Source: Verrucomicrobiota bacterium | Lineage (GTDB): Bacteria > Verrucomicrobiota > Verrucomicrobiia > Limisphaerales > UBA1100 | Direction of reading: 5' to 3' | Assembly: GCA_028872685.1 (NCBI GenBank) | Contig: JAPKEI010000171.1 | Span: 1 to 6,171 of the forward strand | Length of the DNA stretch: 6,171 bases | In this document: positions 1 through 6,171 of the stretch, piece after piece | Position numbering within the stretch: position 1 is the first letter of the stretch | Layout: each line of letters opens with the position of its first letter | Notes under the pieces: model-generated | What the model was told of the DNA's origin: nothing | What the model saw: the letters and a program-made list of their open reading frames with translations, nothing else | Database searches by the model: none | Made by a program: the position numbers and the translations under genes

Positions 1-891
1 ACGGCGCGAGTGTTGGCGCATTTTAAAAAAGAGTGGAGCGGCACGCTGGTGTTCATCGGCCAACCGGCGGAGGAACGCGGCGCAGGCGCGAAGGCGATGT
101 TGGAGGACGGGTTGTTTAAAAAATTCCCGGTGCCGGATTATTGCCTCGCGCTGCACGTATCGAACGATCAACCGGTGGGTACGCTGGGCTTCACCAGTGG
201 CTTCGCGTTGGCCAATGTGGATTCGGTGGATATCACTGTGCGTGGCGTGGGCGGTCACGGCTCGCAACCGCAATCAGCCAAGGATCCCATCGTACTCGCG
301 GCGCAGATTGTGCTCGCGCTGCAAACCATCGTCAGTCGCGAGGTGCATCCGCTCAATCCGGCGGTGGTCACCGTGGGAAGTATCCACGGCGGCACCAAGC
401 ACAACATCATTCCCGACGAAGTGCATTTGCAGCTCACCTTGCGTTCGTACTCCGACGAAGTGCGCGCGAAACTAATTGCCGCCATTCGCCGGATTGTGAA
501 AGGCCAAGCAGTGGCCGCCGGATTGCCAGAGGCCAAGCATCCCCTCGTAAAAGTAAAAGATGAATTCATCCCCGCCGCGTACAACGACCCTAAGCTGGTG
601 ACGCGCATCAATGGCGTTTTCAAATCGTGGCTGGGCGAAGGCGCGCTCATCGAACGCAAGCCCACGATGGGCGGTGAGGACTTCGGCCGCTACGGCCGCA
701 CGACGCACAAGATTCCGGTTTTTATGTTCCGCCTCGGCGCAGTTTCCCCCGCCGCCGTAAAACGTGCCCAAGCCCTCGGCCAACCGTTGCCCTCGCTGCA
801 CTCCACCCAATTCGCGCCGGACACCGCCTGTTTGAAAACCGGTGTCACTGCGATGACTGCTGCCGTGCTGGAGTTAGTTGGGAAAAAATAG
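1..891 (+). CDS. M20-family metallo-amidohydrolase (IAA-amino acid/hippurate hydrolase type), 5'-truncated
   Basis: This is the C-terminal 296 residues of a zinc- or manganese-type amidohydrolase that hydrolyses an N-acyl amino acid or related amide. The reading frame is open from base 1, so the true start lies left of the window. Numbering from the first visible codon, QPAEER holds the catalytic base Glu24 and the metal ligand Glu25. His52 (in ALHV) is the second visible metal ligand. The dimerisation/lid domain runs from about 73 to 190 and includes VGGHGSQP with His86. MGGEDFG follows at 223-229, and His267 in LHSTQF is the C-terminal metal ligand. These match the M20D order known from plant ILL2 and bacterial HipO-like enzymes. 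Family members are about 390-440 aa, so roughly 100-140 residues with the remaining Cys/His ligands are missing. The stop is TAG at 889-891. The substrate cannot be told from sequence, and no link to the lipid genes downstream is evident. Confidence 0.93.
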   Translation, partial: TARVLAHFKKEWSGTLVFIGQPAEERGAGAKAMLEDGLFKKFPVPDYCLALHVSNDQPVGTLGFTSGFALANVDSVDITVRGVGGHGSQPQSAKDPIVLAAQIVLALQTIVSREVHPLNPAVVTVGSIHGGTKHNIIPDEVHLQLTLRSYSDEVRAKLIAAIRRIVKGQAVAAGLPEAKHPLVKVKDEFIPAAYNDPKLVTRINGVFKSWLGEGALIERKPTMGGEDFGRYGRTTHKIPVFMFRLGAVSPAAVKRAQALGQPLPSLHSTQFAPDTACLKTGVTAMTAAVLELVGKK

Positions 892-916
892 TCGAGTTGG
901 TTGACTGAGCAATGTA

Positions 917-920
917 GAAG
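917..920 (+). promoter_or_regulatory. Possible Shine-Dalgarno GAAG deciding the transporter start
   Basis: A purine run (AGAAGAA, 916-922) containing GAAG sits 7 nt before the GTG at 928. The alternative in-frame TTG at 901 has no comparable purine-rich site upstream. This favours GTG 928, but the match is short. Confidence 0.4.
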
Positions 921-927
921 AACCGCC

Positions 928-3240
928 GTGGCGGCGTCGCAGGGTAAATTCAATCTCGATCCATTCCGGCTTTGGGCGGTGCTGGTGGCGCTGTTGTGCA
1001 TGGGATTGATTGGGCGGATGGATCGCTTCGAGCTGGGGGCGGATATGGAGGTGCTGCTCTCGGGCGATCAACGCAGTCTCGAAGGCTACGAATCGGTCAA
1101 CAGCCGGATTGCGCAGTTGGAAGAGGATCTTGTGTTTGTGCTGGTGGTCGTGGAATTCGATGACGTATTCGCACCCGAAGCCATCACGCGCCTGCGGGAA
1201 ATTAGTGCCGCCTGCATGGACAACCCGAATGTGTATCATGCGCTGAGTTTGGTGCACCCGCCGTTTCGTCCCGTGGTGGCTCCGTTATCCGTCCCGCCGT
1301 TGAAAATGGAGCCGCTCATAGCGGGCCTGAGCGCGACGGAGTTGGAAACGGCGCGTAGGTATTGCAAAGACCGGCTGCCGTTGCTGCAAAATTTTTTGGT
1401 CACGCCCGACAACCGCCGCGCGCTGATGTGGCTGATGTGCGAAGCGGATGTGAGTACTGCGGAATCTAACCAAAAATATGTCGAGTCCATCGACGCCACG
1501 TTGGCGCCCTTCGCCCAACAGGGCCAGCGGTTTCAAGTGCTGTCCTTCCCGCACGCGGAAGAGGAAATCCGCGCGACGTTGTGGGCGGATATGTGGATGT
1601 TTCTGCCGATCGCGTTTGTGATTTTGCTGGGGGTGCTGTTGTTCACCTTTCGTTTTTCGTTGTGGATGTTGCTGGCGGTGTTGCTCGGTCAGGCAATCGG
1701 GCTGGCGGCGTTGCCGGGGTTGATCACGCTGATTAGTGACAAGGCGAATGTGTTTACGGTGATACTCTTTCCGTTGCTGTCGGGCCTGCACTTGGCAATG
1801 CTCATTCACGTGGGCACGGCGTATCAACGCGCGCGTAATGAGGGCGAATCGGCGGAGGATGCGGTGCGGACGGTGTTTGAAAAAGTGTTCCGCAGCAGCG
1901 CCTTCGCGGGACTGACCACGGCGGCGGGATTGTTTTCATTGATGGCGAGCGAGGTTCCGTCGGTGCGGGAATTCGGTCTCATCGGCGGCATGGGGATGGT
2001 GCTGATGTTCGCCATCACGTTTGGCCCGGCGCTGATGTTGCTGCGCTTTTTACATGCGGGCCGCGTGCCGGTGGCGGTTCAGCAACGGCCTCGGTCACTG
2101 GATTATTCGCGTTGGCTAGGCCGGGTGCGGCACTGGCGTCCGGCCATTGCGGTGGGCACGTTGCTGCTGGTGGGCACGATGGTTTGGGGCTGGTCGAAGG
2201 TGCGCACGGATATTCGCGCCACGGAATTTTTGGAGGCTGAAAGTCCTACGCGTCAGGTGGTGGAACTGTGCGATCGCGAATGCGGCGGTATCAATGTGTT
2301 GCGTATTGAGATTGATTCCGGCCGTACGAATGGGGTGGAGGATGCGAAATTCATAGAATACCTGCAACGCGCGCGGGCCATCGCGGTGGCACGAGAGGAG
2401 GTGAAGGTGGCGTACGCGTTCCCGTGGGTGTTGGACCAGATTTATCATGCGGCGGTGGATGATGAATCCAAGTTGGTACGGGTCATGGCGGAGAAATTGG
2501 TGAAGCCCAATATGCTGCGCATTCTCAGCTCGAACGCCTTCGAGGAAATGCTGCCGTTGATGGACATCCTGTTTGATGAAGAAAGACGAAAGACCTATTT
2601 ATACGTCCGCACGCGTTTCATGCCGGCCGAGGAATACATCGCGATGATCCATACGCTGATGCGGGAACTGGAGGAAGCGCGGTCGGATGCGACCATCAGC
2701 GTCTCGGCCACGGAGGGCATCCATGAAATCCTCGAGGCGGATCGCGTGATCGTGCACAGCCAGACGAGCACGGCGGGCATCACGTGCGCGTTGGTGGGGC
2801 TGGCGTTGGTGATGATTTGGCGGTCGCTGTCGCTGGCGCTTATCGCGCTGTTCATCAACGTGCTGCCGGTAGGATTGGTGGTGGCGCTGCAAGGCTTCGT
2901 CGGTGTGCCACTCAACGCCATCACCATCATGGTTGCAGCCGTGGCGTTTGGCATTGCGGTGGACGACACGATCCATTTCATCACCCACTGGCGCATGGCG
3001 CGTGCGCGCGGAGTGGATGGCGAGGCGGCATTGCGCGAAACGATGGAGGTGAAATGCCGGCCGATTGTGTGCACCACGGTGATATTGGCCGGGATTTTGT
3101 GTGTGTTTGCTTTTTCGTCTTTCCCGCCGGTGGTGCATTTTGGGTTGTTGTTGGCGGCAGGTTTGGCGGGTGCGTTGTTGGCGGCGCTGGGGCTGTTGCC
3201 GGCATGGCTGGGGCGCGATGCGGGCAATACGGGCAAGTAA
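928..3240 (+). CDS. RND superfamily / MMPL-type membrane exporter (COG1033-like)
   Basis: This predicted inner-membrane transporter has 770 aa from GTG 928; an upstream TTG at 901 would add 9 residues. It shows the duplicated RND plan. TM1 is at about 15-29, followed by a large periplasmic loop (30-221) and TM2-6 (223-241, 245-269, 275-295, 324-340, 349-376). TM7 (406-422) is followed by a second loop (423-612) and TM8-12 (613-632, 634-654, 662-685, 711-729, 735-760). The TM10 motif GIAVDDTIHF (675-684) has the acidic pair Asp679/Asp680 typical of proton-driven MmpL/HpnN-like proteins. The matching site of the first half (SGLHLAMLIH, 285-294) has no acidic residue. At about 1100 aa less than AcrB-sized duplication would need, the protein is smaller and fits the 700-900 aa COG1033/MMPL group, which often moves lipids such as hopanoids or mycolates. 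It begins 36 nt (or 9 nt) after the amidohydrolase stop, so co-transcription is likely. The cargo is unknown; a lipid is inferred from family and neighbours. Confidence 0.88.
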   Translation: MAASQGKFNLDPFRLWAVLVALLCMGLIGRMDRFELGADMEVLLSGDQRSLEGYESVNSRIAQLEEDLVFVLVVVEFDDVFAPEAITRLREISAACMDNPNVYHALSLVHPPFRPVVAPLSVPPLKMEPLIAGLSATELETARRYCKDRLPLLQNFLVTPDNRRALMWLMCEADVSTAESNQKYVESIDATLAPFAQQGQRFQVLSFPHAEEEIRATLWADMWMFLPIAFVILLGVLLFTFRFSLWMLLAVLLGQAIGLAALPGLITLISDKANVFTVILFPLLSGLHLAMLIHVGTAYQRARNEGESAEDAVRTVFEKVFRSSAFAGLTTAAGLFSLMASEVPSVREFGLIGGMGMVLMFAITFGPALMLLRFLHAGRVPVAVQQRPRSLDYSRWLGRVRHWRPAIAVGTLLLVGTMVWGWSKVRTDIRATEFLEAESPTRQVVELCDRECGGINVLRIEIDSGRTNGVEDAKFIEYLQRARAIAVAREEVKVAYAFPWVLDQIYHAAVDDESKLVRVMAEKLVKPNMLRILSSNAFEEMLPLMDILFDEERRKTYLYVRTRFMPAEEYIAMIHTLMRELEEARSDATISVSATEGIHEILEADRVIVHSQTSTAGITCALVGLALVMIWRSLSLALIALFINVLPVGLVVALQGFVGVPLNAITIMVAAVAFGIAVDDTIHFITHWRMARARGVDGEAALRETMEVKCRPIVCTTVILAGILCVFAFSSFPPVVHFGLLLAAGLAGALLAALGLLPAWLGRDAGNTGK

Positions 3241-3307
3241 AGCTGGACTGACTGTGGTTTACCGCTAGATTGCCCGTCCCTGCAATGAGCGACCCAACGC
3301 TGCGGGC

Positions 3308-3328
3308 CCGCCTTTTCGGGCGGTTTTT
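3308..3328 (+). terminator. Short intrinsic terminator or attenuator hairpin before the HMG-CoA reductase gene
   Basis: CCGCC (3308-3312), a 6-nt loop TTTTCG, GGCGG (3319-3323) and then T5 (3324-3328) make a 5-bp GC stem with a U-tract. An alternative 5-bp pairing is GCCCG (3306-3310) with CGGGC (3317-3321). It lies in the 99-nt gap 3241-3339, 68 nt after the transporter stop, where termination of the upstream unit is expected. It ends only 11 nt before the ATG at 3340, so a transcript for the next gene must either read through it or start inside it. No convincing -35/-10 pair was seen in the rest of the gap. The stem is short, so strength is uncertain. Confidence 0.5.
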
Positions 3329-3339
3329 GGCCGAATACC

Positions 3340-4491
3340 ATGAATAAACTGACACCACCGCGGGGGTACACCCAAGCGGATGCTAAGGAGCGTCAACGCT
3401 GGCTGAAGGAGCAAACGGGGCACGCCATGCCGGAGTTTGCGCTGGATGAGCCGGAAAATCTCAAGGGACTCATCGAAAATCACGTGGGCTTTGTCGGCCT
3501 GCCACAGAGCATTTCGGGCCCGCTGAAAATCGATGGCACCTACGCGCAGGGGGTTTTTTATGTGCCGCTATGCACGGTGGAGGGCACGCTGAGCCTTTCA
3601 ATGACGCGCGGGTTTTATCTGACTCACCGCGCTGGCGGAATCAAGACGCGTCACGTAAAGCAGGAACTTTCGCGCGCGCCGATATTTCGCTTTGATGAAA
3701 TCGAAGAGGCGATGGCCTTCCTTAAAACCATCGACGCGCGCTACGACGACATCAAAAAATCTGCCGAAAGCACCACTCGCCACGGTAAACTTTTGCGCAT
3801 CGATAAACACATCATCCATAACCGGGTGATCCTCGATTTCATTTATCACACCGCCGAAGCCGCCGGACAAAATATGGTGACCTTGAGCACCGACGCCGCG
3901 TGCCGTTACATCGTCGAAAATCTTTCGGGCGAAACGCCGTTGCGATATTTGTTGGAAAGCAATTTTAACGCGGACAAAAATCCCGCGCATCGCAGCCTTA
4001 TCAAAGGGCGCGGCCATCACGTCATCGCTAGTTTTCAAATCCCCAATCGCATCCTGAAAAAACTACTGCGCGTCACGGCCGATCAACTCATCGAGGCGCT
4101 CACCGACAAACATCTCGGCTCGCAAATGGCCGGCATGCTGGGGATGAACCTCCACACCGCCAACGCGTTGGCCGCGCTTTACCTCGCGCTGGGGCAGGAT
4201 GTCGCGTGCGTCGCGGAGAACGCCATCGGCATCGCGACGTACGAAAAACGCGGCGACGATTTGTACGCCACGCTCAGCATGCCAAGCGTGACGGTGGGCA
4301 CGGTGGGCGGTGCCACGCGCTTGCACGCGCAACGGGCGAACTTGGAATTATTGGGCTGCGCCGGTGGCGAAAATTCATCGCGCAAACTGGCGGAGATAAT
4401 CTGCGCCTCGGCGTTGGCGCTGGAAATTTCACTGGCGGGTGCCATTGTGAGCAACGAGTTCGCCGAGGCCCACGCGAAATTCGGGAGATAA
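3340..4491 (+). CDS. hmgA: Hydroxymethylglutaryl-CoA reductase homologue, soluble, divergent class I-like
   Basis: Predicted cytosolic enzyme of 383 aa that would reduce HMG-CoA with two NAD(P)H to mevalonate, the committed step of the mevalonate isoprenoid pathway. The family signature runs the whole length: ENHVGF and ISGPLKIDG (46-66), TVEGTL with catalytic Glu81 (79-84), and ADKNPAH with Asp212 and catalytic Lys213. GQD follows with catalytic Asp287, then MPSVTVGTVGGAT (314-326) and a C-terminal AHAKFGR with catalytic His378. Spacing and order match human HMGR Glu559, Lys691, Asp767 and His866. There is no N-terminal membrane domain. Oddities: the residue after the catalytic lysine is Asn where class I has Lys (human Lys692), and the nucleotide-binding DAMGMN is EAAGQN (173-178). 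ATG 3340 is the first start after an in-frame stop at 3286; no clear Shine-Dalgarno precedes it. It leads a coupled trio with the acyltransferase and AGPS genes. The fold assignment is firm. Mevalonate production in this organism is inferred. Confidence 0.9.
   Translation: MNKLTPPRGYTQADAKERQRWLKEQTGHAMPEFALDEPENLKGLIENHVGFVGLPQSISGPLKIDGTYAQGVFYVPLCTVEGTLSLSMTRGFYLTHRAGGIKTRHVKQELSRAPIFRFDEIEEAMAFLKTIDARYDDIKKSAESTTRHGKLLRIDKHIIHNRVILDFIYHTAEAAGQNMVTLSTDAACRYIVENLSGETPLRYLLESNFNADKNPAHRSLIKGRGHHVIASFQIPNRILKKLLRVTADQLIEALTDKHLGSQMAGMLGMNLHTANALAALYLALGQDVACVAENAIGIATYEKRGDDLYATLSMPSVTVGTVGGATRLHAQRANLELLGCAGGENSSRKLAEIICASALALEISLAGAIVSNEFAEAHAKFGR
4483..4487 (+). promoter_or_regulatory. Ribosome binding site GGGAG for the acyltransferase gene
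   Basis: GGGAG lies inside the last codons of the reductase gene, 7 nt before the GTG at 4495. It supports that non-ATG start. It also suggests translation of the acyltransferase is coupled to that of the reductase, whose TAA is at 4489-4491. Confidence 0.75.
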
Positions 4492-4494
4492 GGC

Positions 4495-5223
4495 GTGTCG
4501 AGCTTTCAGGAATTGCTGAAAGAGGCGGAACTCGAACCGGAGTACGGCTATCTGCGCAAATCCCCGCGTGGTAGAGCGGCGATGTGGCACAAGTTTTTCG
4601 AACTGTTTTGCCGGGTGCTTTTCAATGTGTGGTGTCCGCTGAAAGTGGTGGGCCGCGAAAATCTGCCTTCTGCGCCCTTTATGTTTTGCAGCAATCACTG
4701 CAGCCATATGGATAGCGCAGCGTTGATGTACGCCGGCGGCGAGGATTTCGAGCAATACGGAATGGTGGCAGCCAAGGATTATTTTTTCGACAACCAAAAG
4801 CGCAACAGCTTTCTTTCACGCCTGATGAATCTCATCCCCGCCGATCGCGGTGCCAATCGCGAAAGCATCGTGAAACTGATGATCGCGTGCCGTGAGTTTA
4901 CCAACCACGGCAATCGCAGCCTCATTATTTATCCTGAAGGCACGCGCTCGCAAACTGGCGAGATGGCCCCAATGAAAAAAGGGCCGGCGATGATCGCCAC
5001 CGAGTTGAGCCTGCCGATTGTGCCGGTTTATATTAATGGCACGCATCGCGCGTATCCGAAGGGCGGCAAGTTTTTTAAACCCACGCGACTGCGTGTTTAC
5101 ATCGGGGAATCGATTGACCCCAACCGCTTTCGCGAGGAACATGGCGGCGGCCGAATGATTTACAGTGCCATCACCCGCGAGATGGAAAACCGCATTCACA
5201 AGCTGAAGGAACTCCATGGCTGA
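4495..5223 (+). CDS. plsC: PlsC-type 1-acyl-glycerol-3-phosphate O-acyltransferase family protein
   Basis: This 242-aa glycerolipid acyltransferase would transfer a fatty acyl group to a glycerol-phosphate-type acceptor at the inner face of the membrane. Motif I is NHCSHMD (67-73), giving the catalytic His68-x4-Asp73 pair. Motif III is YPEGTR (146-151), which binds the acceptor phosphate. A motif IV-like PIVPVYING lies at 174-182. The length is normal for PlsC. The N-terminus (about 1-30) is charged rather than a long membrane anchor; only about 31-48 is amphipathic or hydrophobic, so peripheral membrane attachment is likely. The GTG start is set by GGGAG 7 nt upstream and a 3-nt gap after the reductase. 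It overlaps the AGPS-like gene by 8 nt. Known AGPS pathways need acyl-DHAP, so this enzyme may act as a DHAP acyltransferase or acylate 1-alkyl-glycerol-3-phosphate instead of being the housekeeping PlsC. The family is certain; the acceptor is not. Confidence 0.9.
   Translation: MSSFQELLKEAELEPEYGYLRKSPRGRAAMWHKFFELFCRVLFNVWCPLKVVGRENLPSAPFMFCSNHCSHMDSAALMYAGGEDFEQYGMVAAKDYFFDNQKRNSFLSRLMNLIPADRGANRESIVKLMIACREFTNHGNRSLIIYPEGTRSQTGEMAPMKKGPAMIATELSLPIVPVYINGTHRAYPKGGKFFKPTRLRVYIGESIDPNRFREEHGGGRMIYSAITREMENRIHKLKELHG
5206..5210 (+). promoter_or_regulatory. Ribosome binding site AAGGA for the AGPS-like gene
   Basis: AAGGA (within GAAGGA) ends 5 nt before the ATG at 5216 and lies within the final codons of the acyltransferase gene. 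It favours ATG 5216 over the in-frame ATG at 5240, which has no such site close upstream. Confidence 0.75.
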
Positions 5224-6171
5224 TCCCGAAATTCGCCATATGAAATGGTGGGGCTGGGGCCACGAGGATGTGAGCTTCAGCGATGTCGACAAGCCAAAGC
5301 TGTGGCCTTACCTCAGCGGCGAGTTGGGGTTGGAGCAGGTCGAACCCACGCCGCCGGTGAAGTTTGATGACGTACATTTGCCCGCCGCCAAAGAGAATGC
5401 GCCGTTCATCGCCGCGCTGCGCGACGCGCTGGCGCACGACCAATTTTCCGTCGACAAAAAAGACCGACTCATCCACGCCGCCGGCAAAGCCTTTCGCGAC
5501 TTGTTTCGCTTGCGACGCGGACAAGTGGACTTCGCGCCGGATCTCATCGTCTACCCCGCCAGCGAGGCCGACGTGGTGGCGATTGTCAAAGCTGCCCACG
5601 AGCACAACGCCGTGCTCATTCCATTTGGCGGTGGCACGAATATCGCCGGTTGTATTGAGCCGAAGGATCGCGATGAGCGGTTCATCGTGAGCCTCGATAT
5701 GTGCCGGATGCATCGCGTGTTGGCGGTTGATAAAAAATCCCTCCTCGCCCGCATCGAAGCCGGCGTTTATGGGCCGCATATGGAGGAACAGCTTGAGGCG
5801 GAAGGCGTCACGCTGGGGCATTTTCCGGATTCATTTGTGCACTCCACGCTCGGCGGTTGGGTGGCCACGCGCTCGGCGGGAATGCAAAGCGACAAGTACG
5901 GCAAGATTGAGGACATGGTCATCGCGCTGCGGATGGTTACGCCCAGCGGCACCATCGTCACGCGGACAGTTCCCAATACTTCCAACGGCATTGACGTTCG
6001 TAGTTTGTGCGTGGGCAGCGAGGGTATTCTCGGCGTCATCACGGAGGTGACGGTGCAAGTGCATCGATTGCCGGAAAAAAAAATGTTTGAGGGCTGGCTG
6101 TTTCCGGATTTCGAGAGCGGCATCCACGCCATCCACGAGTGTATGCGGCACGGGACGATGCCAGTGATTAC
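5216..6171 (+). CDS. agpS: Alkyl-dihydroxyacetonephosphate synthase-like FAD enzyme, 3'-truncated
   Basis: The first 318 residues of an FAD-dependent enzyme of the VAO/PCMH (FAD_binding_4) family run off the right edge. In ether-lipid synthesis AGPS exchanges the acyl chain of acyl-DHAP for a fatty alcohol to make alkyl-DHAP. Near the N-terminus KWWGWG (10-15) matches the KWNGWG of eukaryotic AGPS, a feature that generic lactate/glycolate oxidases lack. PDLIVYP (108-114) and the FAD pyrophosphate loop PFGGGTNIAG (136-145) come next. LGHFPDSFVHSTLGGWVAT (200-218) and GSEGILGVITEV (267-278) complete the FAD domain. Residue spacing follows human AGPS closely. The substrate cap domain and the C-terminal Tyr/His active-site residues lie beyond the window, so catalysis cannot be checked here. 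The start ATG overlaps the acyltransferase stop (ATGGCTGA). Bacterial plasmalogen synthesis by an AGPS homologue is known in myxobacteria. A related FAD-linked oxidase is the alternative, less likely given the N-terminal motif. Confidence 0.88.
   Translation, partial: MADPEIRHMKWWGWGHEDVSFSDVDKPKLWPYLSGELGLEQVEPTPPVKFDDVHLPAAKENAPFIAALRDALAHDQFSVDKKDRLIHAAGKAFRDLFRLRRGQVDFAPDLIVYPASEADVVAIVKAAHEHNAVLIPFGGGTNIAGCIEPKDRDERFIVSLDMCRMHRVLAVDKKSLLARIEAGVYGPHMEEQLEAEGVTLGHFPDSFVHSTLGGWVATRSAGMQSDKYGKIEDMVIALRMVTPSGTIVTRTVPNTSNGIDVRSLCVGSEGILGVITEVTVQVHRLPEKKMFEGWLFPDFESGIHAIHECMRHGTMPVI

Noticed and set aside
1285..1827. Minus-strand open frame (180 aa) opposite the transporter first half
   Set aside because: Its composition is dominated by Arg, Gln and His, typical of an antisense shadow, and there is no domain or start signal.
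2784..3251. Overlapping + strand frame of 155 aa within the transporter
   Set aside because: Gly/Ala/Arg-rich translation of the alternate frame over TM8-12; the real frame has clear RND motifs.
3241..3328. Possible small RNA gene ending at the hairpin
   Set aside because: Only the terminator-like hairpin is visible; no promoter or conserved RNA fold was recognised in the short gap.
2595..3371. Long minus-strand open frame (258 aa) opposite the transporter C-terminal half
   Set aside because: It is antisense to well-supported RND coding sequence, its translation is rich in Ser/Thr/Ala/Pro with no recognisable motif, and it results from the codon bias of the + strand gene.
4206..4574. Overlapping + strand frame of 122 aa across the reductase/acyltransferase junction
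   Set aside because: It overlaps two genes with catalytic motifs, is Arg/Gly-rich and shows no family features.
5171..5821. Minus-strand open frame of 216 aa at the AGPS-like gene
   Set aside because: The + strand frame here carries KWWGWG, the FAD loop and other AGPS motifs, so the antisense frame is a shadow.
1..6171. CRISPR array, tRNA/rRNA genes, insertion sequences or prophage elements
   Set aside because: No spaced direct repeats, tRNA-like folds, transposase motifs or terminal inverted repeats were seen; coding sequence fills nearly the whole window.

Overview
The window is a compact stretch of bacterial protein-coding DNA. All five genes lie on the + strand and almost no DNA is non-coding. 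Base composition looks moderately GC-rich. The organism cannot be named from sequence alone. Near-gapless packing, GTG starts and gene overlaps show it is bacterial. A class I-like HMG-CoA reductase next to an alkyl-DHAP-synthase-type enzyme is uncommon. It would fit a myxobacterium-like deltaproteobacterium or a member of the Planctomycetes/Verrucomicrobia group; this is a low-confidence guess.

Layout: (1) 1-891 is the 3' two-thirds of an M20-family metallo-amidohydrolase cut by the left edge. (2) 928-3240 (possibly from 901) is a 12-TM RND/MMPL-type transporter that follows closely and is probably co-transcribed with it. (3) 3241-3339 is the only real gap. It is 99 nt long and carries a short GC hairpin followed by T5, ending 11 nt before the next start codon. 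(4) 3340-4491 is a soluble, divergent HMG-CoA reductase homologue with all four catalytic residues. (5) 4495-5223 is a PlsC-type acyltransferase. (6) 5216 to the right edge is an FAD-dependent enzyme closely resembling alkyl-dihydroxyacetonephosphate synthase (AGPS), cut off by the window.

Genes 4-6 form a tight translationally coupled unit: a 3-nt gap, then an 8-nt overlap, with each Shine-Dalgarno sequence inside the preceding gene. The last two belong together by known chemistry. Ether-phospholipid synthesis needs an acyltransferase to make acyl-DHAP or to acylate the alkyl-glycerol-phosphate, and AGPS to swap the acyl for an alkyl group. The HMG-CoA reductase adds a committed isoprenoid (mevalonate) step. 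The most interesting reading is a small membrane-lipid operon joining ether-lipid and isoprenoid metabolism, with an RND-type lipid transporter just upstream and a possible attenuator in front. The enzyme assignments rest on visible motifs; the joint pathway is inference.
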